Part shown: one piece after another, positions 47,201-57,502 of the stretch
Position numbering within the stretch: position 1 is the stretch's first letter
How the letters are laid out: each line of letters starts with the position of its first letter
NCBI GenBank assembly: GCA_950295325.1
Contig: OX485803.1
Coordinates: 71,315,554 to 71,379,553 of the forward strand
Direction: 5' to 3'
Source: Polytrichum commune
Lineage: Eukaryota > Streptophyta > Polytrichopsida > Polytrichales > Polytrichaceae
Length of the DNA: 64,000 bases
Notes under the pieces: generated by a model
Database searches by the model: none
The model's input: only the letters and a program-made list of their open reading frames with translations
What the model was told of the DNA's origin: nothing
Program-made: the position numbers and the translations under genes

Positions 47201-48099
47201 AACGATCAATTTATTCGAAGCACCTGGTTAGTTTCACCACATCCCCCACAACATCATCGTCATCAAGTGTTCGAGCTCCTGAAGCTGCAGATCGTTTTAT
47301 GGATAACTCAACTCTGAATTTGTCGCATTGTGAAGGTGTTTTCCTAAGACACAATTCATACTATTGACCATTCAATATGCACCTGCTGACAAACAACAAT
47401 AGAGGTTAGGACAAAACCCACATGCTAATGTGTGATGGTTAGATTTGAGCTTGAGTTTGTAGTAAACTAGTGTGAGACATGACCTCTTTTCAATTTCCTT
47501 CCCGACATGCTCAATCTCATTCCGAGTTTGTCGAGTAATGCCAACCAATTTGTCATAGTTCGCGTTAGACATCACATTCATGTTTGGAAATATGCCATTA
47601 CTGTAAAATGACTCATGCTCGTGTGTGGCTTTAGGAATCCTGTTTCTGAAATGTATTTAGAAATTTATCCTAAACTCGTTTGGCATGCACTGCTGATTGT
47701 TAACTATCATAGCACACACAAAAAGTTTTTTTTGAAGATAAACCTTTAATGTTCAGTCACTATGTGAAATGTCAATTGAGTGTTGAGTACAGCAAGAAGA
47801 AAACTCTGAAGATGTAGAAATAGCCAACAAAAGGGGCATAAATGTAAAAAATTACATTTATGCTTAAATCATAGAAGCTCAGCTCACACATGTGTTGTAA
47901 TTTAATAAATTAGCTTTTAGGTAACAATAGGTCTAAACATACATTGCAAAGTCTTTTGTGAGTATTTTGTCTCGCCATTCCAACACTTCTAACCCGCATT
48001 TTTTCACAAATGCAACACATCTCTCACACATAACAAGCCATGTCACATAAGAGTTTACGATAACTAATGGGAGCTTTGCAGGCGAAGGTAAGGGTTTAG
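47201..48099. other. No feature recognised
   Basis: A possible decayed upstream piece of the CorA-like pseudogene at 47210-47330; otherwise plain AT-rich DNA. Confidence 0.4.
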
Positions 48100-49430
48100 A
48101 GTAAAATGGTCACCTTAGATGAAATTAGCAATAGCCATCCAAAAACCGTAAGAAAACTTAGATGAATGCTTGACATTCTTTTAATAGTATTTTGAAACCG
48201 CCCGATTTTTATATGTATTATTTTATGGATTGCCTAATTTGTTTTGGTCACGTCAATTAATCATTAGGCAAAGACCCGCCCTAGTTGTTATGAGACTAAG
48301 GTAATTTTTTTTTACAATTAATGCTCTTGCTTGGTTAGAAGTCTCCATGAAGACTTAGAAGAGGACCCAAGGTCTTGCCAACCCACTTTAATTGTCGCAA
48401 TCCTTGCTAGCCCCCTCAACAATCTTGCCCATTTTCATTTCTAGCAAAGGTTACGAGCGCTAACCCTTCGCATTCCGCCATGCTAATGGTTAGCTCCTCC
48501 TACCCAGGACCTCATAGTTCATAGGAGGGGAACCAACCCTCCTACTTTGCTTTCGGGACTCACCCCTTAATCGGTAATCAATTCTTAGATGTGGACTTCC
48601 ATTCATGAAAGTCCAATTTTATGTTCATCATCACGTTGCCGGCAACAACCCGAACCATATTAGGCAACTATGCCCTCACATTGGCCAAAGCCCATGGAGG
48701 CCGTGCCGTTCGGCCTCGGGTGGGTGAGGCCACACCACCTCACCCATATAAGTCTCTAGGACTTTTAATAGGGCCCCTACACCACTGTCAAGAAACCTTT
48801 TGTCTCTCTACTAAGAGTTCAAGCCAAATAGACATTTTCCCTAAGCCGTTGGGGCTACAAGCCCCCAGCAGCTTCAGAACACCATAACTTCCTTCTATCA
48901 TATTTGATGCTCACATTCAACCACTTCATCGTCATCTACGTTTCACGTAGATGCCAATGGACTCCTTACTTGCCCCATTCAGGCAAGTATTGAGGAAGTT
49001 ATGCCTGTTCAAACCTTGGCAGTCCCGGGAATCCGTCCCAGGCCACTGCTGTACCACTCAAATTGCTATATCTCCTAGCTCACACCTCTGATTGAGGTGT
49101 TCTTGAGCATTCTAGAATTCGCACGCCATAAACTACGCATAGCTTAGGGTCTTACCCTCGTGACTCCTTGTCTCCGTGGGTGGGAGGCGTTCCCAACGCC
49201 CGGGGCCCTCACCCACACTAGGATCACTTGGGCGCTCTCACCAACGGCGCCACAAGTCCCGGGTGTCACTCCGGGGTCCCCCTTGTGCCCATGGTGTTTT
49301 GGACACTCCTCATGGAGAGGTGCGCGACGTTAATTTCACCTTGATTAAAGAGTGGCCCATGTTAATGACTCCCACGCTAATTTTGTACCTACATTAATAG
49401 GACTATTTAGTGTAGTTTCCACCAAGTTGT
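48100..49430. other. GC-shifted segment of unknown type, possibly LTR-like
   Basis: From about 48340 the base composition becomes GC-richer than its surroundings, with inverted pieces such as GGTGGGTGAGG/CCTCACCC and a TATA-like CATATAAG at about 48746. The right border ends GGACTATTTAGTGTAG, the end motif of the CACTAAATA MITEs. No coding frame recognised. The look recalls a solo LTR, but ends and duplication could not be fixed. Confidence 0.3.
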
Positions 49431-49678
49431 ATGGAAGGTTGCAGAGGGAGTACAACATAGCATGTATTAAGCATGTCTTGCATGGGATGTGGGGTTAGCA
49501 ATGTGACAGCACAGTCCCCTCAAGATCCTTTGGCCCCAAATCTAAACTTTGAATTGAAAGCTTCAAGTCTTCCCTACAAGGTCATGTGTCTCATCGAGGC
49601 TTCCAACTTTTCACCATGTCCCCTTTGTGATACTAGAAGCGTCTACTATTGGTTATAGAAGAGAACATTCCCACAAGG

Positions 49679-49680
<2 letters not shown>

Positions 49681-49717
<37 letters not shown>
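49681..49717. repeat. TA microsatellite
   Basis: Uninterrupted alternating T/A for about 35 bases. Confidence 0.9.
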
Positions 49718-49719
<2 letters not shown>

Positions 49720-50378
49720 CTTGACACTACTTGCTCTAGATTGATCCAACCCAAGCCTACATGACTTTTGAGAACAACACCATCCATGCACATGTGTTAA
49801 CAAGAATAGCTTCAAAAGGGTCGCCTCCAAAATGAGGCAATAGCTAGCACTTGGTCTATAGCTTACCGTCTTCAAACCGATTGGGGTTTTCATATGAGTT
49901 CAAGTCTATGTCTGAGTATGAAGCATCTCTCATTCATGACAAACCAAACCTTCGGTTGACATCATATCTTTCTCAATATAAGATCGTAACAACATATTAT
50001 TGGTAAGAGACAAAGGGAGAGATGATGCAAGTTGTGGCTTGGCATGAAAGAAAAATGCTTCACCCTTTATCAAAGCAGCAAGCTCAAATGTAAACCCAAG
50101 GCATGTTCAAGAAGGACGGTTAAAAGACATGTGCTATTGCCTCCTCTTGGACATGGTGCCTTTTGATATGATGTTGAGAAACACAATACTAGAAATGCAA
50201 CTTGCATTACTAAACAAAAGGACATCCACCCTAAAGACGGATTGTTCTTGCACTATATGCACATCCTGTTGAAGTCTCTATTACTCTAGAAAATCGACCT
50301 TTTGACACTATCTTGATGTACTTATAGTTTCTTCTTCTTCTTCTTTTCATTGCCTTACCATTCCACTTATGTTCCCTA

Positions 50379-51100
50379 AGGTCAATGGGTCTTAAATGGT
50401 TACTTTTCCCGACTAGCCCACTTCTCCTATAATATGAAGCACATGATTAATACGAGATGGTTAGCAAATCCAAATCAAGGTCGTAGCCACTTTCCTCATA
50501 ATTTAAGGAGCTCATATGAATATCTTATTCATTATGAAAGTCATGAATCTCATGCTCTTCAAATGGTCATATTAGTCATCGCAATTATGTTGACTACTAA
50601 ACCTAAAATGGCTATCATATTGTGAGAAGGTACACTCTAAACTCCATAATATCAACGTACTTAATGTCACTCCTTCTCTTATATCCCGGAACCGTAGGGA
50701 ACATATGTTCTTTGTTTAAATCTCACTCCTTATTGTCACATTCCTGTCTCATTAATCACGAGCTTTGACATTAAAATACACCACCAAAGAATTCAATACC
50801 ACACACTCGAATGCATCACATTGTCACCATTATAATTATTATCATTTATTGCAATGTTGACTTTGTGTTATTCCATAATGTCACATGTTTCACTAATTCT
50901 CTTTTATCACGCATCCATGTTAACACTGCAAAAATCCTTAAAATCACATGCACTTTGATGCCCACAAGTGTGCTATTACGGAGCTTGATGTGTAGTTTTA
51001 ATCTCTTTTAAGCACATGTCTTTTTGGTATCCTTCGTTGGAGCCACACTCAAATTAAGGCGGCCGATTAAGATAAGTAACCGAATTAGGCACGTCTACCT
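50379..51100. mobile_element. MITE, AGGTA family, split by a spaced-motif repeat
   Basis: Left AGGTCAATGGGTCTTAAATGG after TA; right AGGCACGTCTACCT. The outer parts resemble 52312-52680. Between them, 50630-51000 is a copy of the repeat also present at 1085-1600. Confidence 0.65.
50630..51000. repeat. Spaced-motif repeat, copy 2, inside a MITE
   Basis: Same order of phrases as 1085-1600 but lacking an internal part of copy 1. It lies within the AGGTA-family element 50379-51100. Confidence 0.7.
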
Positions 51101-51322
51101 CAACGGAAGCATGGTCCTTGACCATCACTGCAGTTCCGTTCCCAACGAAAGTGCGGCAGCGAATGAAACCTGACGGAATACTCCGCCCGTCCCTCTTTCG
51201 TCCACCCTCGTCCAGTCTCCGTCGCACTCCAGTCTCCGATGTCCTCTTGGAGGTGCCATCCCCTGCATTTGTTTTTGTAGCCATGAAGCACCTTCATGCA
51301 ATATGCTCCCTGTAGATGCAAA

Positions 51323-53399
51323 ATGGGCGGCCCACTTCGACATGTTGTACCTTGGTGCCTACTATTTCCTTCTCTTCTGTTTTCCTGTCTGGATGGCAGC
51401 CTCGGGATCCTCTCCTATGCATCACAGAGGTAAGGCATCTCCTTCAAACAGATTTTTCAAGTGTAGGTTTTACCCACATAATCTTTCCTTCCCAAGCATG
51501 TCAAATGTTTCCACTCCTCTTTGTATGGTGTGTTGCGAGCTTTCTTTGTCGAGAACATCTTCTCTTTTGATTCAGGCTGGATGTGGGTTTTTTTTGTGTT
51601 AGGGTTTAGGCTTTAGTCTTACATTCCACCCTTTATATTTGCAATGGAGGTGTAGAGAAGCCCCTGTGGAATGATTTTATTTTAGGTTGATTTGAAGATC
51701 CACTCCTTAGGTATCATTTCCCACTGCTTTGTCAAGTGTTCCTTCTAGGGTTAGGTGATAGTCTTTCTTCACAAATACGTCAAATGTTTTCCACTCTTTG
51801 TTAGGTTGGCCGTTAGCATGAATGTTGAGAGCACCATCTCTTTTGGTTCAGGCTGGATGTTGGCTTTGGAATTTATCTGTCATAGTCCGTTGGATTGAAG
51901 ATCCGCCCCCTAGTGAACATAAGGAACATTTGGTGCTGGCAATGGGCATTGTGGGTATTGATAATGTTCCCTATTGTTTTGGTAAATTGCAGTTTGGAGT
52001 CTCCAATTCTGAAAGTTGGGGAGGAGATGAAGTGGGAAAGGCTTTCTTTAGTGGATGGCAGCAGCCGTGAGTACAGAGTGCTGGGCTTGCAAGAACGCAA
52101 GTGGTATGAAATCAAGATTTCTTACCCTGCCTCCGTATGTCTCTTCTCTCTGTTTCACATATCTTACCTTGAATGCTCTTGAAAACCGTCTTCTTTCATT
52201 TTCCTTCATTCTGTGACAGAGGAGTAGGGATCCCTTTAGTGTCAGATTGGTTTTATTACAGTGAAAGAATTGGTGGACTTGTGTGAGTGTTTAGGGATGC
52301 TTTTAGCGTTAAGGTAAGTGGCCCTTGAATGAACACTTATAGCTCTGCATCCACTTCTTGTAGGATGTGAAACATGCAATTAGTGTGAGGTGATTCCTAA
52401 ATCCAAATTGTGGCTGTAGCCATTTTCCTTGTAATTTCGAGAGCTTGTATGAGTATCTTATTCATTGTCAAAGCGAAGATTCTTGTGCCCATTAAATGGT
52501 CATGTATGTCCCATCAATTATGTTGATTGTTGAGACTAGAATGGTTAACAGATGTTGAGGATGTAGTCTCTTTTAAACACATGTCTTTATGGTGTCTGCT
52601 CTTACATCCACACCTAATCACTCACCACTCAAATATAGGTGTCTGATTAAGTACAGTAACCTAGTAAGGCCTGCATACCTTACCTACCAGAAGTTCTCCC
52701 AATAAATTTGAGGAGGGAATATGCATCCTCATCCTAGCTTTGCTTTCTATGACAGATTCCAGCAAGCTTTGACATATTCCTCAGTGAGAAGGGCTCTTTG
52801 GATAATAAACGAGGTGGGCGAAAATTGCTGAACACGGAAAAGTTGATGTTCTATGTCGATGAGCATTTTAGAACTCAAGTAAGTGTGGACGAGCAACTTG
52901 CACAAAGGTGGTCTGCCAGTTATGAAGGTTTTAAGATTGTTGGTGCCATTCCAAATTAATGTAAAGTGTGTTTGGAAAGTTGTCTAATGGAGTCCCTTGC
53001 TGAACAGGATGCATTAGTAGGGTTATCAGCGAAGGTGATCGTGGTTGTACACCCTGCTGGAGTGATCTCTAAGGACCATACCTCTGATCAGCAATACATA
53101 GTTTACAACATCTGTAAGTTCCTCAATAATTTTGGTGTCTAATGTTGACCTCTTGATTTCTGATCTTGAAATCTCAAATGATCTTGATTTCTGCTTTTTT
53201 CCTCGTCATTAAGTAAGATGGTGGTTGTTGGTATTCAGTGTGCGAGGAGGTGATATTTGGCATCCCCAAGCAGGCATGGTGGGTTGGATTATTAGCTGCC
53301 CTTGTTTTGAGTATTTCCTATTCCGTTTCCGCAAGGCTGCCCTCATCTATCCTGCCAGCCAAGCCGATTGCTGTCAAGTCGGCAAAAGATATCTCATAG
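51323..53399 (+). CDS. Conserved plant membrane protein, signal peptide plus C-terminal helix (5 exons)
   Basis: Exons 51323-51429, 51993-52134, 52756-52878, 53008-53113 and 53239-53399 join in phase to give 212 residues. The start was chosen because only the frame of this ATG (MGGPLRHVVPWCLLF) meets the phase of exon 2; it supplies a hydrophobic signal sequence (residues 9-22). The middle part contains KWYEIKISYPASIPASFDIF, GGRKLLNTEKLMFYVDE and VIVVVHPAGVISKD, a beta-rich lumenal or extracellular domain by look. Near the end, CEEVIFGIPKQAWWVGLLAA leads into one membrane helix, followed by a short basic tail. From memory this layout matches an uncharacterised plant family annotated in Arabidopsis as Expp1-like; the family name is recalled, not checked, and I claim no function. 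Intron 2 holds a complete 369-bp MITE and intron 1 is about 560 bp. Confidence 0.78.
52312..52680. mobile_element. MITE, AGGTA family, in intron 2 of the 51323-53399 gene (369 bp)
   Basis: TA at 52310-52311 and 52681-52682. Left AGGTAAGTGGCCCTTGA, right GGCCTGCATACCT. The interior has the family block CACTCAAATATAGGTGTC. Confidence 0.78.
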
Positions 53400-54875
53400 T
53401 TGATTAGAAAATCATCAGAATCACCTCATCTTCTCACTGTACACTAAAACATACACAAGGTTGTTTTCACTTTGCACTGTGACTGCACTTTAATGTGCAC
53501 ATCTCTAGCCTTGGAAACTCTTTCCTTCATCAAAAGACTGATGAGCCATCTGGAAACTAATGGAGTGCAGTGAACATGAGGCACTTTGGATCAAATTGGT
53601 TTGCAGAATAGGTGACATCTATACTAGTGATGGTTGGAATTGGGAAGAACATATAGAAGAAATAGTGGGTGCACAAGGTCCCAATTACTGGAGCTTTGGA
53701 TAAGCTTGTTTTATTCAGAATCTGCCAAGAATTGAAGCACTGCTACTGGTCGTATTCATTGAACATGTACAATTTTTTTTCCATACAATGTTGACCTCAT
53801 GACTGAGAAACATATCAGAGTTTCAACCTCGCACATTTCATGTAACTTCATATTACTGTAGAAAAGTGCGAGGTTGGGCACAGTACTGACATGAAGTATT
53901 GGGTGAAGGGAGGGAGATATCTGTGTACGATTCTGTGTCACAAGACCAAATCTCCTACTCCTATTCTTCTGCCAAAGCCAATGGCTCCAAGCTTTGCCAG
54001 TGAAAAATCATCAGGTGGCAACAAACCCAATGTAGTTTAGTCAAACACCAGCACCGAACCCAGATGATTGGGAGGGCTTCATTTTAAAAAGATTTCTCGT
54101 TTCTCATGTCACACTGGTTTAATGACGATGAAATTCTTGGAGACCATTCATTTGGGTGGTCATAGGTCCGATGCTGGTGGTAGGTTGAGCTTCCAAATTA
54201 TATTTCTCCCAATTCCTGACCTGTATTAGCTTCTACAGATTTAGGCTTACTTGAATCCCAATTGCTTCCCAAGCATACAAAATTTTGAATTGGAGCTGAC
54301 CTTTGGGGTTCGTGATTGTAATTGATACAGCTTGTGAACTTGCCATAACATTGGGGTTGTGCAGATATGTCCCGGGAGAAAAATGCACTATTTCCATTGA
54401 GCTCTCATTTGAGATGAAATCAGCAAACAAACCTATAGGAGGTCAAGTTTTATGTTGGATGAATGAGAGGTACGCTAGTGTACTGTACAATAATTCCCTC
54501 TTTCCCTGCAGAAAGATTAATAGTGGACGGAGACTTCCAATCAAAGATTGCAAGCCCTACTTCAACTGCTGCCAGCTTTGTATGTTGGCACACCCTGTGA
54601 CGGTTGACGGTTGACGATTGACAGGCCTTGTTCTTCGTAAACAAACAAGTAAATTGTTTTTCCTACCATGGCGGAGACCCGAGTACATCAAAGAGAAGTA
54701 GTTTGCTGTGTGGATAAGGATTAAAAGTGACTATGAGTGGGTCTTCACAAAGAAAGAAATAGATGGTATGTTAATAGATGGTATGTTTCCTTTGTTGCTT
54801 TGACAAGGGACAAGAAATTCATTAACATGATATAGCTTGAGTTTGTTAAAACAGGTTCAGAGTGGTTTCACAAAA
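53400..54875. other. Spacer after the membrane-protein gene
   Basis: Holds the 3' UTR of the 51323-53399 gene and, at 54425-54510, a piece shared with 205-245. The open frame at 54303-54614 overlaps that repeat and is not considered a gene. Confidence 0.4.
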
Positions 54876-55100
54876 AAGAATATTTAGTGTCGCTTACGCT
54901 TTGGAATTAAACAATGCTCTATCTCCTACCTAGACTATTTACTGTACATCTCCTTGTTCACCAACAAAGGTCATACAGCATCTTTCCTCAGTTGATCGTT
55001 TTGAAGATCATAGAGCATCTTTCCTCGGTTGGAAATTACATCGGTAGTATAAAGATATGGGAATCCAAATAGTGACTGACACTAGATGCAATATTTAGAC
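54876..55100. mobile_element. MITE, short CACTAAAT subfamily, degraded copy
   Basis: Left part ATATTTAGTGTCGCTTACGC and right part TCCAAATAGTGACTGACACT are inverted relatives of the ends of the 6408-6630 element. Terminal bases are worn and no duplication is clear. Confidence 0.6.
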
Positions 55101-55244
55101 TGGTGCTTGGGGCAAATTTTAAACTTATTGAAAGACACGAAGGGATCCAAAAAATCGCTGACACGATCTGGCACCAACCCTTGCTCAGTGGTCGGGGAAA
55201 ATTTTGAGCAAAAGCGGCCGAGAGCCAAATGTTTCCTAGTCTAA

Positions 55245-55778
55245 TGGGGCATTCCCACCTGACATTAGTTAGAAGTAGTTTTAGTCTAAAAGCGGTTTTA
55301 GTTATCTAGGGTTCACACATACGGCTCCTTTTAGTGCCAAGCCTAGGTGGCAAATGATGTGGCATGGCTTGGAAGTGGAGGTTTTAATAAGCCTCAACCA
55401 CCGACTCTCCCATCGGTACGTAAACATGAGGCAAGAATATAGGAACTTTAAAAGTGTCGCCTCCCACCCTTGTGATTGGTTGCTTTTTAGTCTTAGCTAT
55501 GAGGGCACGAGGAGCCCCATTAACAAAAACCGATGGTAAGATAGGTGAGTAGTAAGGCATTTGGGGATGGGACAAAAACTACCCAACATTCATTGCTTGG
55601 TAGATAAAACCATGAACATGTGTGAAAGCTACGTAACTAAAACCTACTTGAAAATCTCCCGAGCAAGTTCTTGTAGGTGCATTGGGATGGTCGGATGCCT
55701 CCGCTATAACCGAGGGGGCTTTACCCGGTTTTTAGGAAATACTTTGGGTCTTGACTAAAATCAGGTGGGAATGCCCCA
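55245..55778. mobile_element. TAA-flanked element with perfect 18-bp ends (534 bp)
   Basis: Perfect inverted ends TGGGGCATTCCCACCTGA. TAA at 55242-55244 and 55779-55781. It interrupts a copy of the 196-bp dispersed repeat, whose other copies show the unoccupied site. PIF/Harbinger-like by its duplication. No transposase inside. The perfect ends suggest a recent insertion. Confidence 0.88.
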
Positions 55779-55920
55779 TAAGCCGGTTACATGCTGATAC
55801 CTAACGGTTTTTGCTTATTGATTCAAGGTATTTTCTACATGTTCAACGATTTGCTTCAAACTTGCAGAGAGTAATTCTTAAACTCAACCAGCTCACTAGC
55901 AACAAGCAGTTATGTCTCCC

Positions 55921-57502
55921 CATTCATAGCCTGTGCTCTTCCTAAGAATCTCAGTCCAAAGGAACATGGCAATTAGCAAGAAAACGACTCTTTGAAGGGA
56001 AGTAGGTCTAACGAGGACATTTATCACAAGTGGGTGTGAAGAGGCAAGAGTACCAAGAAGCAGCATAATCCACAGGTTGGAGGTTATTCACCACTAATAT
56101 TGAAAAAGATACCTACAGCGACCTCAACAAATGAGTCAATGCCCCTGTCAGGGAGCATTAATGAGGGCCAGCTGGGAAACCTTAAGGCGGCTGAAGCCTT
56201 AAAAAAAATTCTACTGTGCCTAATGCACTCTTAACACACACCACATGGCGCTTTGTCTAAATAATATCTACATTGTGAGTTACGGTCACAAATGTGCATG
56301 TACCCTTATAGACTCATTTTTTGAGGTGCCTTCTGGAGCAACTTCAGATGAGTGTAGAACATAGAGATATGAGTTTTTTTATGAGTTTTTTTCTGATTTC
56401 TCTTTTCTTCCTTCTTGTGGAAGATACTGTGGAGAATAGAAATTAGAATTGGCATGATGAAGCCAATTTCAGGTGACAAAGTGAGAGATATTGTTGCTCT
56501 TTTGATGAAAGGTAAAGAGTACAAGATGGTTGCAAAGTCTTTGGGTTTCTCACAACGTACGGTGAACAGAGTGAGGAAGAAACATTGTAGTAACTTAGAA
56601 TTGCCAAAACGAGGTGTTCCAAAGATACTTACCACTTCAGAGAGACCACGTGCAGTGCGTTTGGTCACGGTTGGAGGGTTGAAAAAGGCAGTACAGGCAG
56701 CAAAAGTGCTGAGAGAGGGTAGAGAAGTGGGTTTCTGTGATAACACTTTGCGGTCTGCTTTGAGAGATGCTGGATTGAGTGCTTGTGAGAAGATTCCTAA
56801 GCTTTGTTTGTCACAGAAAAATGTATAAGAGGCTACGATTTGCAAGAATTCATAAAGAGTGTATAGGATTCCATTTCACTGCCTGGACCTTGTGTTTGAG
56901 CCTTCAGGTTATGCATGAACGTCCACACAGTAAAGTTCTTGGAATACAGGGAAACGAGTCCAGCATCACATGACGCATCCCGTCGGCAACTTGGTATGAA
57001 AACTGGAGGAGCGCCAGAGGAAAGAGAAGGGGGCAAATCGGACAGCCTTCCCTTCCCAGGGAGGCGCGGACATAATATTCAAGCTCTCTCAATTAAGGAC
57101 CAAGGACCCAACAAAAGGCATTCAAAACGTTACGTTAGAAGTTGGATATGTCATTAGCATGAAGGACCAGTACATTGAAAGGGCAGCTAGAGTCATAACT
57201 TCTGAGGTGCTCAAATTGTCTCCATGTTCAATAGTGAGGGGCTCCACTGGCATCTGCAGCTTGCAGACCAAAAAGGTCTCGTATCAATATCCTCTGCACA
57301 ATTCATACAGGACTCATGGATGATTAAAACATAGAAAAACATGCCCACAACATTACACAATGTGTAATGTGGGCTATATACATTGCAAATGGAAGACCAG
57401 CTCACATATGCAATACTGCTCAACGTGAAGGATATCAGAAGCACTGACGGCTCCCACAGAAATGGTTGAGGGCAGAATGCTTACAACTACGGCTTCTGTT
57501 GA
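55921..57502. other. Spacer around the Tc1-like remnant
   Basis: Apart from 56415-56900 nothing coding is recognised; the last part is the ICDH 3' UTR. Confidence 0.4.
56415..56900 (+). pseudogene. Tc1-like transposase, N-terminal half, frameshifted and truncated
   Basis: An open frame from 56415 begins near MMKPISGDKVRDIVALLMKG and contains two helix-turn-helix units: KMVAKSLGFSQRTVNRVRKK and, later, NTLRSALRDAGL. The linking part RAVRLVTVGGLKKAVQAAK and the lead-in to the catalytic domain (KIPKLCLSQKN) match the paired-type DNA-binding region of Tc1-family transposases. The frame stops at 56828; a +1 frame then gives RLRFARIHKECIGF, which is where the family reads ARLEFARxHKxW, and similarity ends near 56885. 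The catalytic DD34E part with its first Asp is absent. I could not find terminal inverted repeats. The wording of the sequence is closest to fungal Tc1-like elements that I know, not to the plant mariner-like group. Inactive. Confidence 0.78.

Noticed and set aside
49139-49290. Resemblance to 5S rRNA in the GC-rich block
   Set aside because: Only short words match; the order of the 5S internal control regions is not present.
54303-54614. 103-residue frame downstream of the membrane-protein gene
   Set aside because: Part of it is a dispersed repeat also found near position 205-245.
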